Below the pieces are notes generated by a model that made no database searches, was not told the origin of the DNA, and saw nothing but the letters and a program-made list of their open reading frames with translations. 60,186 bases of DNA from Desulfovibrio desulfuricans (lineage in GTDB: Bacteria > Desulfobacterota > Desulfovibrionia > Desulfovibrionales > Desulfovibrionaceae): the NCBI GenBank assembly GCA_015062205.1, contig SUVB01000003.1, positions 1 through 60,186 on the forward strand. The letters run 5' to 3'. The translations under genes were made by a program, and so were the position numbers. Positions 59,424-60,186 of this stretch are shown here, piece after piece. Position 1 is the first letter of the stretch; every line of letters begins with the position of its first letter.

Positions 59424-59904
59424 CCGGTTCGTCCTCGGCAATGGCTGCGGCGAATTCCCTCAACGCCCGACAGAACTCATCCAAGGGCACAAAGCAGTTT
59501 TCATGGGTATAGGTGCCGTCCCCGTATTCATCCAAAACCTCCGACGTCACGCGGACGTGCCACTCGCCGTCGTGCATGACGGCCGTGCAGCTCTTTGTAA
59601 TAGGGTCATTGGATTCGAATTCCACATTGGCATCCTTGAAGGAACCGTCGGCTTCGCTGATGAGGATTTCCCCCACCTCGGCCATATCAAAGCCAACGTG
59701 GCATTCGGGCAGAAGCTGTTTGAAAATTGGAAGCTCCGGGAATTTGTCCCGCAACATGTCCCCATTGGGACCGCCAAGAAGCTCTTCCCAGCCGGCCACG
59801 TCAGCCTTTGCCTGTTCCACTGCGGCTTCCAGCTCGTCGACCTGTCCTTCCCACAGGAATTCCACGCAGCAGCCGTTGTCACCGGGTATATGCAAGATGC
59901 GCAT
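59407..59904 (-). CDS. hypothetical acidic protein whose frame ends inside the first CRISPR repeat
   Basis: A 165-residue protein from ATG 59904 (GGAAGG 8 nt upstream). It has a short coiled coil (VDELEAAVEQAKADVAGWEE) and the acidic segment VGEILISEADGSFKDANVEF. No family recognised. The last codons, LRPV and TAA, are read from the CRISPR repeat (GGT TTG AGA CCT GTG TAA), so its natural C-terminus was probably replaced when the array or its end arose here. Its transcription runs in the crRNA direction and could supply the array transcript. Confidence 0.6.
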   Translation of the reverse strand: MRILHIPGDNGCCVEFLWEGQVDELEAAVEQAKADVAGWEELLGGPNGDMLRDKFPELPIFKQLLPECHVGFDMAEVGEILISEADGSFKDANVEFESNDPITKSCTAVMHDGEWHVRVTSEVLDEYGDGTYTHENCFVPLDEFCRALREFAAAIAEDEPGLRPV

Positions 59905-60004
59905 TGATTTTCCTTCCAGGTTTATGTTGGGGCCGGGCTGCATTGTCATGCGCCCGGCACCCTCCAACGTCTCTGGCACAGTTCTCATGGCCGAAGCCTT
60001 TCGG

Positions 60005-60100
60005 CTAGGCGGTTTTCCATCTGTTCTCGAGCAGGCAGACGACGGCCTTCACGTCGCGCCAGAAGCAAGGGATATACGGATGACGCATCCATCCCTCCAT
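60005..60100 (-). CDS. small hypothetical protein, tentative
   Basis: A leftward frame from ATG 60100 gives MEGWMRHPYIPCFWRDVKAV and ends with VCLLENRWKTA and TAG at 60005. The frame is open further up to near 60170 (through TTRSTPLCEPRCY) with possible TTG or GTG starts. The composition (Trp, Cys, aromatic) looks like real protein, but there is no clear ribosome site. Confidence 0.35.
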   Translation of the reverse strand: MEGWMRHPYIPCFWRDVKAVVCLLENRWKTA

Positions 60101-60144
60101 GTAGCAGCGGGGTTCACACAAAGGCGTCGAGCGGGTTGTTGCCT

Positions 60145-60186
60145 TCAACTCGGCGCCTGGCCTCGGTACAATTCATTCAGACCGGC
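60145..60186 (-). CDS. partial C-terminus of a gene beyond the window
   Basis: A leftward frame entering from the right edge reads AGLNELYRGQAPS and stops with TGA at 60145. Too short to identify. Confidence 0.3.
   Translation of the reverse strand, partial: AGLNELYRGQAPS

Noticed and set aside
58062..59579. Long plus-strand open frames across the array encoding a repeated LSPYRITQVSN peptide
   Set aside because: The 66-bp repeat unit is a multiple of three and has no stop in those frames, so open frames arise by geometry. They are CRISPR repeats, not a repeat protein.

Overview
The window looks like a chromosomal segment of a Desulfovibrionaceae-type bacterium (Desulfovibrio/Bilophila relatives). 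This is inferred from the gene families, the GC-rich left two thirds and the gene order; no 16S or other taxonomic marker is present. Family names come from motif recognition by eye, not from a database search.

Left part (1-41.1 kb, GC-rich): a partial gene and tRNA-Pro(GGG), then a GH13 branching-type enzyme and a 3-hydroxyisobutyrate-dehydrogenase-like reductase. Next comes a long leftward cluster (about 4.3-20.5 kb) that joins SrfA/SrfB/SrfC-like proteins to homologues of the type VI secretion threonine-phosphorylation sensor module: a FGE-domain TagR-like protein, a TagS/TagT-like ABC transporter and a PpkA-type vWA protein. It also has a trypsin-like protease and a glycine-zipper lipoprotein, but no T6SS structural gene is in view. 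Housekeeping genes follow: a TetR regulator, a Lon-like protease, hemC, a zinc-ribbon protein, a SIS isomerase, nadK, a DUF89-like protein, gatB, phoH, a 7TM-HD hydrolase, ybeY, a CCA-type nucleotidyltransferase, birA and a pyruvate carboxylase with an added C-terminal zinc ribbon.

Right part (41.2-60.2 kb, lower and uneven GC): an integrative island. It opens with a P4-type tyrosine integrase and an AlpA-like regulator, followed by a decayed TnpB 3' end, a metallophosphoesterase, RNase HI, an unknown membrane-anchored protein and a DnaG-type primase. An AT-rich block holds a broken Fic gene and a DUF3990 (ADP-ribosyltransferase-like) protein. Four island genes share nearly the same sigma70-type promoter (TTGAwT, 17 bp, TATrATATAA-type -10), which suggests one regulon. 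The far end of the island is outside the window.

The main find is a complete type II-A CRISPR-Cas locus (cas9-cas1-cas2-csn2, every junction an ATGA overlap) with 21 identical repeats and 20 spacers. Two features are striking. (1) Cas9 is full length with an intact HNH site, but three of its four RuvC catalytic positions are replaced (Asp to Asn14, Glu to Lys786, His to Pro1007), so it is predicted to be a natural target-strand nickase. (2) There are two tracrRNA genes sharing a perfect 64-bp inverted repeat on either side of a KfrA-like DNA-binding protein gene. The second tracrRNA lies directly downstream of the array, on the same strand as the crRNAs, so the last spacer-repeat is fused through a 22-nt linker to a complete tracrRNA and terminator: a genome-encoded single-guide RNA. 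The crRNA strand was fixed by base pairing to the tracrRNAs; the array has no free leader upstream because a protein-coding frame runs into its first repeat.
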